A stretch of DNA of 9,387 nucleotides, from NCBI GenBank assembly GCA_025355485.1, contig JANXZP010000054.1:1-9387 (forward strand). The letters are read 5' to 3'. Numbering within the stretch: position 1 is the first letter of the stretch; the number at the start of each line of letters is the position of its first letter. Of this stretch, positions 1 through 6,821 are shown piece by piece. Below the pieces are notes generated by a model. The model made no database searches and was not told where the DNA came from. It saw only the letters and a program-made list of their open reading frames with translations. The position numbers and the translations under genes are program-made. This DNA is from Pseudomonadota bacterium. Its GTDB lineage: Bacteria > Pseudomonadota > Gammaproteobacteria > Xanthomonadales > Xanthomonadaceae.

Positions 1-846
1 GGTGATGTCGGCGTCGTCGAACTGGGTGACGTGCGGGATCATCGCCCAGTTGCGCGCGAGGTTCGCGCCTGAAAGTTTCTTGATGCGCGACAAGGGCTGG
101 CTTTCGATCGTGCCGAACTTGGCGAAATCCACCTTCGGCCAAGGAATCAGGTTCAGCCCGCCGCCGCTCGCCGCAACCGCGCCACCGCCCTGCATCGTCG
201 ACTTCACGAAGGCCTGCACATCGTCTTTGGAAATCCGACCGCCGCGTTCGCTGCCCTGCACTTTCGACAGGTTCACGCCGAGCTCGCGCGCGAACACGCG
301 CACCGCCGGCGATGCGTGCGGCACCTTCGCCGGTGCAACGGCGGATGCGTCGAACGCGACCGGTGGCGTGCGCGGGCCGGCAACTTCGGGGTCGAGGGTT
401 GGGTCGCGCGCGATGTCTACAGGCATTGCCTGCACCGGCGCGGGCGCTGCGACTGGCGGGGCGCTCGCAGCGGGCGCCTGCGGTGCGGCCGGCTTGCTCG
501 CCTCGACTGGCGCAGTTGTCGGTTGCGCAGCGGATTCATTCCGGCCCGCCGGCATAGCCGCCGGGCGTTCGGCTCCGCTGGCGGCAGTGCCGCCAGAACG
601 CGTCGCCTCACCCTCGATCAATGCCACCACGCCGCCTTCCGACAACGTATCGCCGACCTTGACCTTCAGTTCCTTCACTACGCCCGCGAACGGCGACGGT
701 ACTTCCAGCGTCGCCTTGTCGGATTCCAGCGTAACCAGGCCCTGATCCTTCCTCACCGTGTCGCCGACCGCGACCAGCACCTCGATCACCGGCACGTCGC
801 TATAGCCGCCGATGTCCGGCACCCGCGCTTCATTGACCTGGCCCAT
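1..846 (-). CDS. aceF: Pyruvate dehydrogenase complex E2, dihydrolipoamide acetyltransferase (partial; 3' end outside window)
   Basis: E2 core subunit of the pyruvate dehydrogenase complex: it carries acetyl groups on a swinging lipoyl-lysine and transfers them to CoA in the cytoplasm. The 282 visible codons read from ATG at 846 to the window edge with no stop. Domains in order: one biotinyl/lipoyl domain (about residues 4-80) with the lipoylation motif ESDKATLEVP (Lys44); an Ala/Pro-rich flexible linker (about 83-165); a peripheral-subunit-binding domain (about 177-213, HASPAVRVFARELG then GRISKDDV); and the start of the catalytic domain (from about 233, IPWPKVDFAKFG, then SGANLARNWAMIPHVTQFDD). 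The last part is characteristic of pyruvate-type rather than 2-oxoglutarate-type E2. E. coli AceF has three lipoyl domains; one is seen here. The catalytic His motif lies outside the window. The Shine-Dalgarno sequence is weak (GGGGTGG just upstream). Confidence 0.96.
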   Translation of the reverse strand, partial: MGQVNEARVPDIGGYSDVPVIEVLVAVGDTVRKDQGLVTLESDKATLEVPSPFAGVVKELKVKVGDTLSEGGVVALIEGEATRSGGTAASGAERPAAMPAGRNESAAQPTTAPVEASKPAAPQAPAASAPPVAAPAPVQAMPVDIARDPTLDPEVAGPRTPPVAFDASAVAPAKVPHASPAVRVFARELGVNLSKVQGSERGGRISKDDVQAFVKSTMQGGGAVAASGGGLNLIPWPKVDFAKFGTIESQPLSRIKKLSGANLARNWAMIPHVTQFDDADIT

Positions 847-940
847 TGCCCACCCCGTCCGCCGTGCGTCACGAACGCCTATTGTGGCCGTCCCGGGCGC
901 CGATGGCCATGCACCGCCAGATGACGCGGTCGGCCTTCGC

Positions 941-970
941 AAAAAAAACCCTTCCGGGTTGGGGAAGGGT
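941..970 (-). terminator. Rho-independent terminator, minus strand
   Basis: An 8-bp perfect stem (948-955 with 963-970; plus-strand arms ACCCTTCC and GGAAGGGT) and a 7-nt loop are followed on the minus strand by a run of seven to eight T (948-941). The polarity is minus only, because the plus strand has the A-run before the stem and no T-run after it. It lies about 95 nt upstream of the aceF start and about 300 nt downstream of the TANGO2-family stop. It could therefore end that transcript, end a small RNA encoded between the two, or act as an attenuator in an aceF leader. A shorter alternative stem (AACCC/GGGTT, 947-960) overlaps the main stem and would exclude it. Confidence 0.75.
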
Positions 971-1137
971 CGGGGTGCGCTAATCACCGGAAGGTGTGCA
1001 ATCTGTCGGGAGGCCGCAAGGCCCTTGCGCGTAAGCCCATTCAAAGACCGGCGCTCGCGGGCCGGGCTTCATTAGGTGTGGATGCGCCGAACGGCCAAAT
1101 GGTTGAAACCGCCTTGAAACTGTCGGCCGACGCATCC
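941..1137 (-). ncRNA. Candidate structured small RNA or aceF leader (unidentified)
   Basis: This non-coding stretch carries a series of inverted repeats ending in the minus-strand terminator. Read on the minus strand they are: an outer stem GGATGCG/CGCATCC (1131-1137 with 1080-1086) enclosing GGCCG/CGGCC (1125-1129 with 1092-1096) and a small GGTTTCAACC hairpin (1101-1110); AAGCCC/GGGCTT (1064-1069 with 1033-1038) enclosing CCGGC/GCCGG; CGCAAG/CTTGCG (1024-1029 with 1015-1020); CACC-TTCC-GGTG (985-996); and the terminator. I do not recognise a known family: 6S RNA, RNase P RNA and tmRNA were considered and do not fit. The 5' end is a guess from the first stem, and no convincing promoter was found. 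Chance hairpins are common at this GC, so the call rests mainly on their density and the genuine terminator. Confidence 0.3.
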
Positions 1138-1265
1138 GCCACGGCAATGCGACCGGTCAGTACACGGAAAGTTCAGCCTGTGCATGCGGCGTCACGAAGC
1201 GATGCGACCGTCCCTCTCGCAACGCGGCCCGCCGGGCATCGGCGTCAGACGCGACACCGCTGCGT

Positions 1266-2048
1266 TCAGGTATCGCCTGGTGCAAATCCTCCGCAACCGT
1301 CGGGTATCCCGTTTGCGCCAAAACGACGCTCGCTCATCTCGATACCGCTGGAACTCGCCAGTACCAGCGTGCTGCAACGGGTGCCGTAGGTATCGCCGAT
1401 CACGAAGGGCGGTGACAGGCGACGCTCGATCTCGAGTCCGACGCCGGTATCGGGCAGCTCGGCATCTGCGGCGGGTATTGTGTCGGCGAGTGCGGCGAAC
1501 AGCGGCTCCGCATCGATCCGCGCATCAGGCACGTCGGTTTGCGCCGACAACCAATCCGTCAAGGCCCGCTTCACACGTCTCGCCTTCGGCCAATCCTCGT
1601 CCAGGTCCGCATTCGACAGCGCATGCATTCCGGGCGCGACTTCCATCGAGTGGAATTGCGGGTGGTTTCCGACGCAATGCAGCGACACGCCGTCCCACAG
1701 CAGCAGATTGAAGCGGCCGTATTCGTGCGCGTGCGACGCGATGGCGGCGATGAATTCGGCGGCGCTTGCATCGGAAGTCGCGAACGTCTTGACCAGTTCG
1801 CCGCGCGAACACGGTGCGGTTTCTGGCGATAAACCGACGCGCACATTGGTGATCGCTGCGAGTCGTCGCCATTTCGATACCAGCAGCCAACTGCCGCCTG
1901 CGCGCAGGTCGATGCCGCCGAACACATCCGGCGCATCGACGAGGAAATCCGCAGGCGTCGTCGGACGCACGTGGAACTCGTCGCGATTGGCGATCACCAC
2001 CAGCGGCCAGCGCGGATGTGCGCGCCATGCGAATGCGATCAGGCACAT
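1266..2048 (-). CDS. TANGO2/NRDE-family protein (DUF833)
   Basis: This 260-residue protein belongs to the family named for its Asn-Arg-Asp-Glu motif. Bacterial members have no firmly established reaction; the human homologue TANGO2 is linked to lipid/haem handling and metabolic crises. The family start MCLIAFAW is present, with Cys2 directly after Met, followed by ANRDE (NRDE at 21-24), GGIDLRAGGSWL (44-55), ITNVR (66-70), SRGELV (81-86), FNLLLWDG, HALSNADL and the C-terminal YGTRCSTLVL block, so the domain is complete. The frame stays open upstream to 2456, antisense to dinB, but the conserved MCLIAF start at 2048 decides the N-terminus. It is divergent from dinB, with 164 bp between the starts holding a hairpin array. 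The nearest good minus-strand terminator is about 300 bp beyond its stop. Confidence 0.9.
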   Translation of the reverse strand: MCLIAFAWRAHPRWPLVVIANRDEFHVRPTTPADFLVDAPDVFGGIDLRAGGSWLLVSKWRRLAAITNVRVGLSPETAPCSRGELVKTFATSDASAAEFIAAIASHAHEYGRFNLLLWDGVSLHCVGNHPQFHSMEVAPGMHALSNADLDEDWPKARRVKRALTDWLSAQTDVPDARIDAEPLFAALADTIPAADAELPDTGVGLEIERRLSPPFVIGDTYGTRCSTLVLASSSGIEMSERRFGANGIPDGCGGFAPGDT

Positions 2049-2079
2049 GCGGCGTACTCTATCCCGCGGCCGGGTTGAA

Positions 2080-2182
2080 CGCAGGCCATGGATGGCCTGC
2101 GCGCGCCAGAGCATGCTCTGGCGTGGCGCCAAGTACGGACATGTGCCGGACTTGGCGCTCGAACGGATGAACAGGATGTTCA
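2080..2182. repeat. Tandem array of four inverted repeats (hairpin array) between divergent genes
   Basis: Three large palindromes follow one another with only 2 bp between them. IR1, 2080-2101: 10-bp arms CGCAGGCCAT/ATGGCCTGCG around GG. IR2, 2104-2123: a perfect 20-bp palindrome with half-site CGCCAGAGCA. IR3, 2126-2158: 9-bp arms GCGCCAAGT/ACTTGGCGC with an inner CGG/CCG stem around ACATGTG. A fourth, smaller one, IR4 (2168-2182), has arms TGAACA/TGTTCA around GGA. On the plus strand, IR1 and IR4 fold with GGAT in the apical loop (AUGGAU and AGGAU). The array fills most of the gap between the TANGO2-family gene and dinB and ends 30 bp before the dinB start. The arms differ between units, so this is a series of distinct hairpins and not a repeated sequence. 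It has no T-run, so it is not an ordinary terminator. Confidence 0.85.
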
Positions 2183-2212
2183 GATCGTACGACATCAAAA
2201 AACGGATAGGCC

Positions 2213-3277
2213 ATGCGCAAGATCGTCCACATCGACATGGATGCGTTCTACGCCTCGGTCGAGCAACGCGACGATCCGGCATTGCGCGGCCGGCCCGTGG
2301 TGGTTGCCTGGCGAGGGGCTCGTTCGGTGGTATGCGCGGCATCGTATGAAGCGCGTCGTTTCGGCATTCGTTCGGCGATGCCGGCGTTGCGCGCCGAGCG
2401 CCTGTGCCCGGACGCGGTGTTCGTCGCGCCGGATTTCGTGCGCTATCGCGCAGCATCGAAACACGTGCGCGAGATTTTCCTGCGCCACACCGACCTGGTC
2501 GAACCGCTGTCGCTGGACGAGGCGTATCTGGATGTCACCACGAACAAACTCGGGCTGGATTCGGCGACCGCGGTCGCACAGGCGATCCGCGCATCGATCC
2601 TTGATGAAACCTCCCTGACCGCATCTGCCGGCGTCGCGCCGAACAAGTTTCTCGCCAAGATCGCATCGGACTGGCGCAAGCCCGACGGTCTGTTCGTGAT
2701 CCGCCCGCACGATGTCGATGCGTTCCTGCAATCCTTGCCGGTCGGGCGCATTCCGGGCGTCGGCAAGGTGATGGAAGGCAAGCTCGCGGAATTGGGCATC
2801 GCGACGGTCGGCGCGCTGCGCGAAGTTGCGCTCGCCGAACTCGAACGCCGCTTCGGCCGCTACGGATTGCGTTTGCACGAACTCGCGCACGGCATCGATA
2901 CACGTGCCGTGAACCCGGATCAACCGACGCAATCGATCTCGGCCGAGGACACGTTTGAAACTGACCTGCATCTCGAGGACATCGCCCCGCACATCGTGCG
3001 GCTTGCGCAGAAAACCTGGGCCGCGGCCGCGCGCGAGGAACACCGCACCGGTCGCACCGTGGTGCTGAAGCTCAAGACCTCCGACTTCCGCATCCTTACC
3101 CGCAGCCACACGCCGCCGTTACCGCCGGCGAGCCTGGACGAGTTGACTTCGATCGCGCTCACATTGTGCGAACGCGTGACGCTGCCGTCGCGCACGCGCT
3201 ATCGACTGGTCGGTGTTGGACTGGCGAATTTCACCGACGCCGACTCTCTCTTGCCGCAACCGGAATTATTCGACTGA
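2213..3277 (+). CDS. dinB: DNA polymerase IV (Y-family translesion polymerase)
   Basis: Error-prone Y-family polymerase that extends DNA past lesions and works with the sliding clamp; 354 residues, the usual length. The N-terminal catalytic motif HIDMDAFYASVE carries metal ligand Asp8 and the steric-gate position Tyr13. The second catalytic motif SLDEAYLD has Asp102-Glu103. Also seen are SYEARRFGIRSAMP (44-57, finger/nucleotide contact), ASAGVAPNKFLAKIASDWRK (palm) and IPGVGKVMEGKLAELGI (helix-hairpin-helix thumb). A little-finger domain follows, and the C-terminus QPELFD fits the clamp-binding consensus QLxLF. The start at 2213 has GGATAGG a few bases upstream and matches the family N-terminus MRKIVHIDMD. 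No E. coli-type LexA box (CTGT-N8-ACAG) is visible upstream; the hairpin array occupies that space. Confidence 0.97.
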   Translation: MRKIVHIDMDAFYASVEQRDDPALRGRPVVVAWRGARSVVCAASYEARRFGIRSAMPALRAERLCPDAVFVAPDFVRYRAASKHVREIFLRHTDLVEPLSLDEAYLDVTTNKLGLDSATAVAQAIRASILDETSLTASAGVAPNKFLAKIASDWRKPDGLFVIRPHDVDAFLQSLPVGRIPGVGKVMEGKLAELGIATVGALREVALAELERRFGRYGLRLHELAHGIDTRAVNPDQPTQSISAEDTFETDLHLEDIAPHIVRLAQKTWAAAAREEHRTGRTVVLKLKTSDFRILTRSHTPPLPPASLDELTSIALTLCERVTLPSRTRYRLVGVGLANFTDADSLLPQPELFD

Positions 3278-3281
3278 TCCG

Positions 3282-3319
3282 TTCGCACGCGCTGATTCAT
3301 TCGCACGCGTTTGTTCGCA
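3282..3319. repeat. Short direct repeats upstream of asnB
   Basis: TTCGCACGCG occurs at 3282-3291 and again exactly at 3300-3309 (18-bp period), with a partial third copy TTCGCA at 3314-3319. They sit immediately upstream of, and into, the candidate asnB promoter, so they could be binding sites for a regulator. That role is inferred from position only. They also begin just 4 bp after the dinB stop. Confidence 0.5.
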
Positions 3320-3339
3320 TCGTGGCGGCGGCGTATGCT
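3311..3339 (+). promoter_or_regulatory. Candidate sigma-70 promoter for asnB
   Basis: A weak -35 box TTGTTC (3311-3316), a 17-bp spacer and a -10 box TATGCT (3334-3339) are followed by about 60 nt of leader before the asnB ATG. The -35 box matches the consensus at only three positions, so this is a tentative call supported by the spacing and by its location in the dinB-asnB gap. Confidence 0.3.
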
Positions 3340-3398
3340 CGGCCGTCGCGATCGCGCAAGCGGTTTCGATCGTCCGGCGCAGTCACCAGGGGAATGCC

Positions 3399-5324
3399 AT
3401 GTGCGGGATCGTTGCAATGTTCTCGCCGCGCGGCGCGGTTTCGCCGGCGAATCTCAAACAAGCAACGCGACGGCTGGTGCAACGCGGCCCCGACGGCCAG
3501 AAGCAATGGATCGCGCCGCACGGCCGCGTCGGACTCGGCCACGCGCGGCTGAGCATCATCGACCTGCATACCGGCGACCAACCGATCGCGAACGAAGACG
3601 AGCGTTTGCACATCGTGGTCAACGGCGAGTTCTACGACCACGAACGCATCCAGCGCGAACTCGTGCAACGCGGGCACGCGTTGCGCACGCGTTCGGACAG
3701 CGAGATCGCGTTGCACTTGTACGAGGAACTCGGTGCCGGTTGCCTGCACCAGTTGCGCGGCGAGTTCGCGTTCGCGATCTGGGACGAAGCCAACCAGACG
3801 CTGTTCGCCGCGCGCGATCGCTTCGGCATCAAGCCGCTGTTCTACGCGATGCACGACGGGACACTGCACGTCGCATCCGAGGTCAAGGCGCTGTTCGCCG
3901 CCGGCGTGCCGGCATGCTGGAGCCGGCAGACGATCTTCGGCTCGATGGCCGGTGCGCATCCGACCGAGACCTTGTTCGAGGGCATCTCGCAGGTTCCGCC
4001 GGGCCATTACCTGGTCGCCACCGCGGGCTACGTGCAATTGCATCGTTACTGGGATTTCAACTATCCGACGGTCGATGCGTCGATGCCTGCGTGCAGCGAT
4101 GCCGAATACGCCGAACGCCTGCACGACGTGCTCGATGAAGCGGTGCGACTGCGGCTGCGTGCCGACGTGCCGGTCGGTTGCTACCTCAGCGGCGGTCTTG
4201 ATTCCTGCGCGGTCATCGGCTTCGCCGCGCGCCATCTCGCCCATCCAATCCGCGCGTTCACCCTGACCTTCGATCGCGCGGAATACGACGAAGGCCCGAT
4301 CGCAAAGGAAATGGCCGCGCACTGCGGCGCGGAGTTTTTCCCGGTGCCGATCAGGCAATCCGATCTCGCCGATCATTTCTTCGATGCCACCGCCTACGCC
4401 GAGGCGCTGTGCTTCAACGCGCACGGCGTTGCGAAATACGTGCTCAGCGATGCGGTGCGCAAGGCCGGCTACAAGGTGGTGCTGACTGGCGAGGGTTCGG
4501 ATGAAATCTTCGGCGGCTACCCGCACTTCCGGCGCGACATGTTGCTCTACGACAGCGCGGGCCAAGATCCGGCGCACGTGCAGGAGATGCTCGCCGAACT
4601 GGGCCGGATGAACCTGGTCTCGCGCGGATTGCTGATGCCCGACGGCGAAGGCATTTCCACCGCAAGCGTGACGCGGCGATTGGGATTCACGCCATCGTGG
4701 ATGGAAACCTTCGCGAGTTCCGCGTTCAAGGTGCGCGGGTTGTTTTCCGACGACTACGCGATACGCATCGGCGAGCGCGATCCGTTCAAGGCGCTGCTCG
4801 ACAGCCTGGATATTCCGCAACAGCTCAGCGGGCGCGCGCCGGTGCACCAGTCGCTGTACCTGTGGGGCAAGACCGTGCTGCCCGGCTATATCCTCACCAC
4901 GCTCGGCGATCGCATGGAGATGGCGCATTCGATCGAGGGCCGGCTGCCGTTCCTCGACCACCATGTGGTCGAGCTGATCTGCTCGATGCCGGTGCGCCAG
5001 AAGATCCGCGGCATGACCGAAAAATTCGTGCTGCGCGAGGCGGCGAAAGATGTCATCACCGACACCGTGTACCGCCGCCAGAAACATCCGTTTCTGAGCC
5101 CGCCAGCGACGCTGAACCGCGACGATCGCCTGCACCAGATCATGCAGGACACCTTGCGCGGGTCGATCATGGACTCATTGCCGTTCTTCGACCGCCGCAA
5201 GATCGTGGCGTTGCTTGATCGCCTGCCGACGCTGGACGACGGCGCACGCACCGTGATCGATCAGGTCCTGATGCTGATGCTGAGTGCCTGCGCGTTGCAG
5301 GATCGATACAAACTCGCGAGCTGA
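3399..5324 (+). CDS. asnB: Asparagine synthase (glutamine-hydrolysing)
   Basis: Makes asparagine from aspartate, ATP and glutamine. The 641-residue protein has two modules. The N-terminal class II glutamine amidotransferase begins MCGIVAMF with nucleophile Cys2 after Met removal, then RGPDG (29-33), GHARLSIID (47-55), the glutamine-binding VVNGEFYD (73-80) and RSDSE (98-102). The C-terminal synthetase domain carries the pyrophosphate loop SGGLDS (264-269), a second ATP-site motif GEGSDEIFGGY (364-374) and a late MAHSIEGRLPFLDH block typical of the AsnB family. The frame is open 62 codons further upstream, but catalytic Cys2 must be N-terminal and AGGGGA lies 5 nt before ATG 3399, which fixes the start. 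It follows dinB by 121 bp, probably under its own promoter. At 641 residues it is longer than E. coli AsnB (554), like the larger variants. A related amidotransferase acting on another carboxylate cannot be excluded from sequence alone. Confidence 0.92.
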   Translation: MCGIVAMFSPRGAVSPANLKQATRRLVQRGPDGQKQWIAPHGRVGLGHARLSIIDLHTGDQPIANEDERLHIVVNGEFYDHERIQRELVQRGHALRTRSDSEIALHLYEELGAGCLHQLRGEFAFAIWDEANQTLFAARDRFGIKPLFYAMHDGTLHVASEVKALFAAGVPACWSRQTIFGSMAGAHPTETLFEGISQVPPGHYLVATAGYVQLHRYWDFNYPTVDASMPACSDAEYAERLHDVLDEAVRLRLRADVPVGCYLSGGLDSCAVIGFAARHLAHPIRAFTLTFDRAEYDEGPIAKEMAAHCGAEFFPVPIRQSDLADHFFDATAYAEALCFNAHGVAKYVLSDAVRKAGYKVVLTGEGSDEIFGGYPHFRRDMLLYDSAGQDPAHVQEMLAELGRMNLVSRGLLMPDGEGISTASVTRRLGFTPSWMETFASSAFKVRGLFSDDYAIRIGERDPFKALLDSLDIPQQLSGRAPVHQSLYLWGKTVLPGYILTTLGDRMEMAHSIEGRLPFLDHHVVELICSMPVRQKIRGMTEKFVLREAAKDVITDTVYRRQKHPFLSPPATLNRDDRLHQIMQDTLRGSIMDSLPFFDRRKIVALLDRLPTLDDGARTVIDQVLMLMLSACALQDRYKLAS

Positions 5325-5365
5325 TCGGCGCGCGGGTTATGCAAACGCGCAGCCTAGACACGCGA

Positions 5366-6334
5366 TCAGGCCGACGGGACGATCAGCTCGCAGAATTTCT
5401 TCAAGTCGATGTTGCCGCCGGAGACGATCGCGATGATCGGGCCATGGCCGGCTTTCCCGGTCAGCGCCGCCGCGACCGACAGCGCTCCTGCGCCTTCTGA
5501 AATCACTCGCGCTTTTTCGGCCATAAGGCGCATCGCATTCCTTGTTTCCTCCAGACTCACGACGATGTTGCCGTCCACGACGGGCTTCATGCGTTCGAAC
5601 ATGCGCGGGAAGACCGACTTGCCGCCAGCGCCGTCGACGAACGACGCCTGCCATTCCTGGAACGCCTGCGGCGATCCCATCGCGAACGAGCGCGCTGCGG
5701 GTGCAGCGGTTTCCGGTTCCGCGCCCCACACGGTGATATCCGGCTTGAGCAATTTCACCGCGCTGCCGACGCCAGTGATGAGTCCACCGCCGCCGATTCC
5801 GGCGATGATTGCGGCCGTATCCGGTGCGTCTTCAAGAATCTCCAATCCCATCGTCGCGTGACCGGCGATGAAATTGTGATCGTCGAACGGATGCACAAAC
5901 GTTCCTGCGACGCCGGGAAACGAGCGTTCCTCCATGGCTTTCCAGGCAACGTCGTAAGGCACCTTGACCAGCGTCGCGCCGAGCGCCTGCATGCGTTCGA
6001 TCTTCGATGCCGGCGCCGTTTCGATCACCACCACCGTGCACGGCACGCCGGCTTTTTTCGCCGCATACGCGACGCCCTGCCCCGCATTTCCCGCACTGAT
6101 CGTCCACACGCCGCGCTGGCGTTCGGTCTCCGACAGCATCGCCACCGCATTCGCCGCGCCGCGCAATTTGTAGGCGTTGATCGGCTGCAGGTTCTCGAGC
6201 TTCAACCGGATCTCCGGATATTCAGGCCCCATTTCGAGACGCAGCAGCGGCGTGCGCACGATGGTCCCCGCGATGCGTTCGCGCGCCTGCATGATTTCGA
6301 CCAATTCGATCGGGCGGACGGTTTCAAGCGCCAT
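5366..6334 (-). CDS. PLP-dependent threonine/serine dehydratase-like enzyme (fold type II)
   Basis: Probable ammonia-lyase that deaminates threonine or serine to a 2-oxo acid; 322 residues. The family features are the Schiff-base lysine in INAYKLRGA (Lys56 from this start), the SAGNAGQGVAYAAKKAGV substrate loop, the phosphate-binding glycine loop GIGGGGL and a C-terminal VSGGNID motif. There is no C-terminal ACT domain, so it resembles the short catabolic type or serine racemase-like members rather than a full-length biosynthetic IlvA; substrate and reaction (dehydratase or racemase) are not settled. ATG 6334 is preferred because AGGATGG lies 5-8 nt upstream. The in-frame ATG at 6343 would add three residues but has a poorly placed Shine-Dalgarno sequence. 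It converges on asnB with 41 bp between stops and no clear terminator there. Confidence 0.88.
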   Translation of the reverse strand: MALETVRPIELVEIMQARERIAGTIVRTPLLRLEMGPEYPEIRLKLENLQPINAYKLRGAANAVAMLSETERQRGVWTISAGNAGQGVAYAAKKAGVPCTVVVIETAPASKIERMQALGATLVKVPYDVAWKAMEERSFPGVAGTFVHPFDDHNFIAGHATMGLEILEDAPDTAAIIAGIGGGGLITGVGSAVKLLKPDITVWGAEPETAAPAARSFAMGSPQAFQEWQASFVDGAGGKSVFPRMFERMKPVVDGNIVVSLEETRNAMRLMAEKARVISEGAGALSVAAALTGKAGHGPIIAIVSGGNIDLKKFCELIVPSA

Positions 6335-6367
6335 GATTGCCATCCTGTGAACAGGAATACGGCGTCG

Positions 6368-6373
6368 AGTATA
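6368..6373 (-). promoter_or_regulatory. Candidate -10 box for the PLP-dependent dehydratase gene
   Basis: On the minus strand TATACT matches the sigma-70 -10 consensus at five of six positions. It lies about 35 nt upstream of the preferred start, giving a short leader. The sequence 17 bp upstream (GTAGCC) is a poor -35 box, so the call rests on the -10 hexamer and its distance from the gene. Confidence 0.4.
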
Positions 6374-6470
6374 TGGGCAACCGGCTCTCGGCTACGTCGT
6401 TTACGGCGTTGGAGCGCAGTTCAGGATCGAACGTCCAGTCTGCACCCACCATCAACGACTGGAGCGCATC

Positions 6471-6794
6471 ATGAAAACGATCAGGACGATGACCGCCGCA
6501 GCGCTACTGCTCGGCATGGGCATGGCGATGGGCGGCAATGCCTTCGCGGCCGTGCATTGCCACGATGTCGTGGTCTATCACGAACGGCCGGTGCGCGATC
6601 ACGACCGCGTCGCCGGCACCGCCATCGGCGCGGTGGCGGGCGGACTGATCGGGCACCAGCTCGGCGGCGGCAGCGGCAGAACCGCACTCACCATCGGCGG
6701 CGCGGTAGCCGGCGGCTATGCCGGCAACCAGATCCAGAAGCACCACCAGCACCGCAGGTACCGCACGGTCGAACGCGTCTGCACACGCGATTGA
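6471..6794 (+). CDS. Secreted glycine-zipper 2TM-domain protein
   Basis: Small envelope protein of 107 residues, similar in layout to the 17-kDa surface-antigen/glycine-zipper 2TM family; molecular function unknown. It has a Sec-type signal peptide (basic start MKTIRT, hydrophobic core 9-20, probable cleavage after AFA at 26). A short His-rich segment (29-45) follows, then two glycine-zipper helices with Gly every fourth residue at 49, 53, 57, 61, 65 and at 77, 81, 85, and a basic tail (90-98). There is no lipobox, so it should be a soluble periplasmic or membrane-inserted protein and not a lipoprotein. Two cysteines (30 and 104) flank the zipper region and could form a disulfide. GGAG sits 6 nt before the start. 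It stands alone, divergent from the dehydratase gene and convergent with the alcohol dehydrogenase gene. Confidence 0.85.
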   Translation: MKTIRTMTAAALLLGMGMAMGGNAFAAVHCHDVVVYHERPVRDHDRVAGTAIGAVAGGLIGHQLGGGSGRTALTIGGAVAGGYAGNQIQKHHQHRRYRTVERVCTRD

Positions 6795-6821
6795 TCCGCA
6801 GCGTTCACGCACGCTTCAAGC

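Noticed and set aside
2..745. 247-codon plus-strand open frame opposite aceF
   Set aside because: The minus strand encodes clear lipoyl, subunit-binding and catalytic-domain motifs; the plus-strand frame is a Ser/Ala/Thr-rich shadow of the linker.
941..1137. 6S RNA, tmRNA or RNase P RNA in the aceF upstream region
   Set aside because: The long closing helix and central bubble of 6S RNA, the tRNA-like CCA end of tmRNA and the conserved core of RNase P RNA could not be found.
2169..2181. LexA box GAAC-N4-GTTC in IR4
   Set aside because: The spacer is five bases, not four, and this box type belongs to Gram-positive LexA; it is better explained as one hairpin of the array.
2049..2456. N-terminal extension of the TANGO2-family gene
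   Set aside because: The extension runs through the hairpin array and into antisense dinB, and the family's conserved start is MCLIAF with Cys at position 2.
2195..3109. 304-codon minus-strand open frame opposite dinB
   Set aside because: dinB on the plus strand has all its Y-family motifs; the antisense frame shows none and has no ribosome site.
3297..5135. 612-codon open frame on the minus strand, antisense to asnB
   Set aside because: It lies opposite a gene with complete catalytic motifs. The predicted protein is Arg/His-rich with no recognisable domain, as expected for the complement of high-GC coding sequence.
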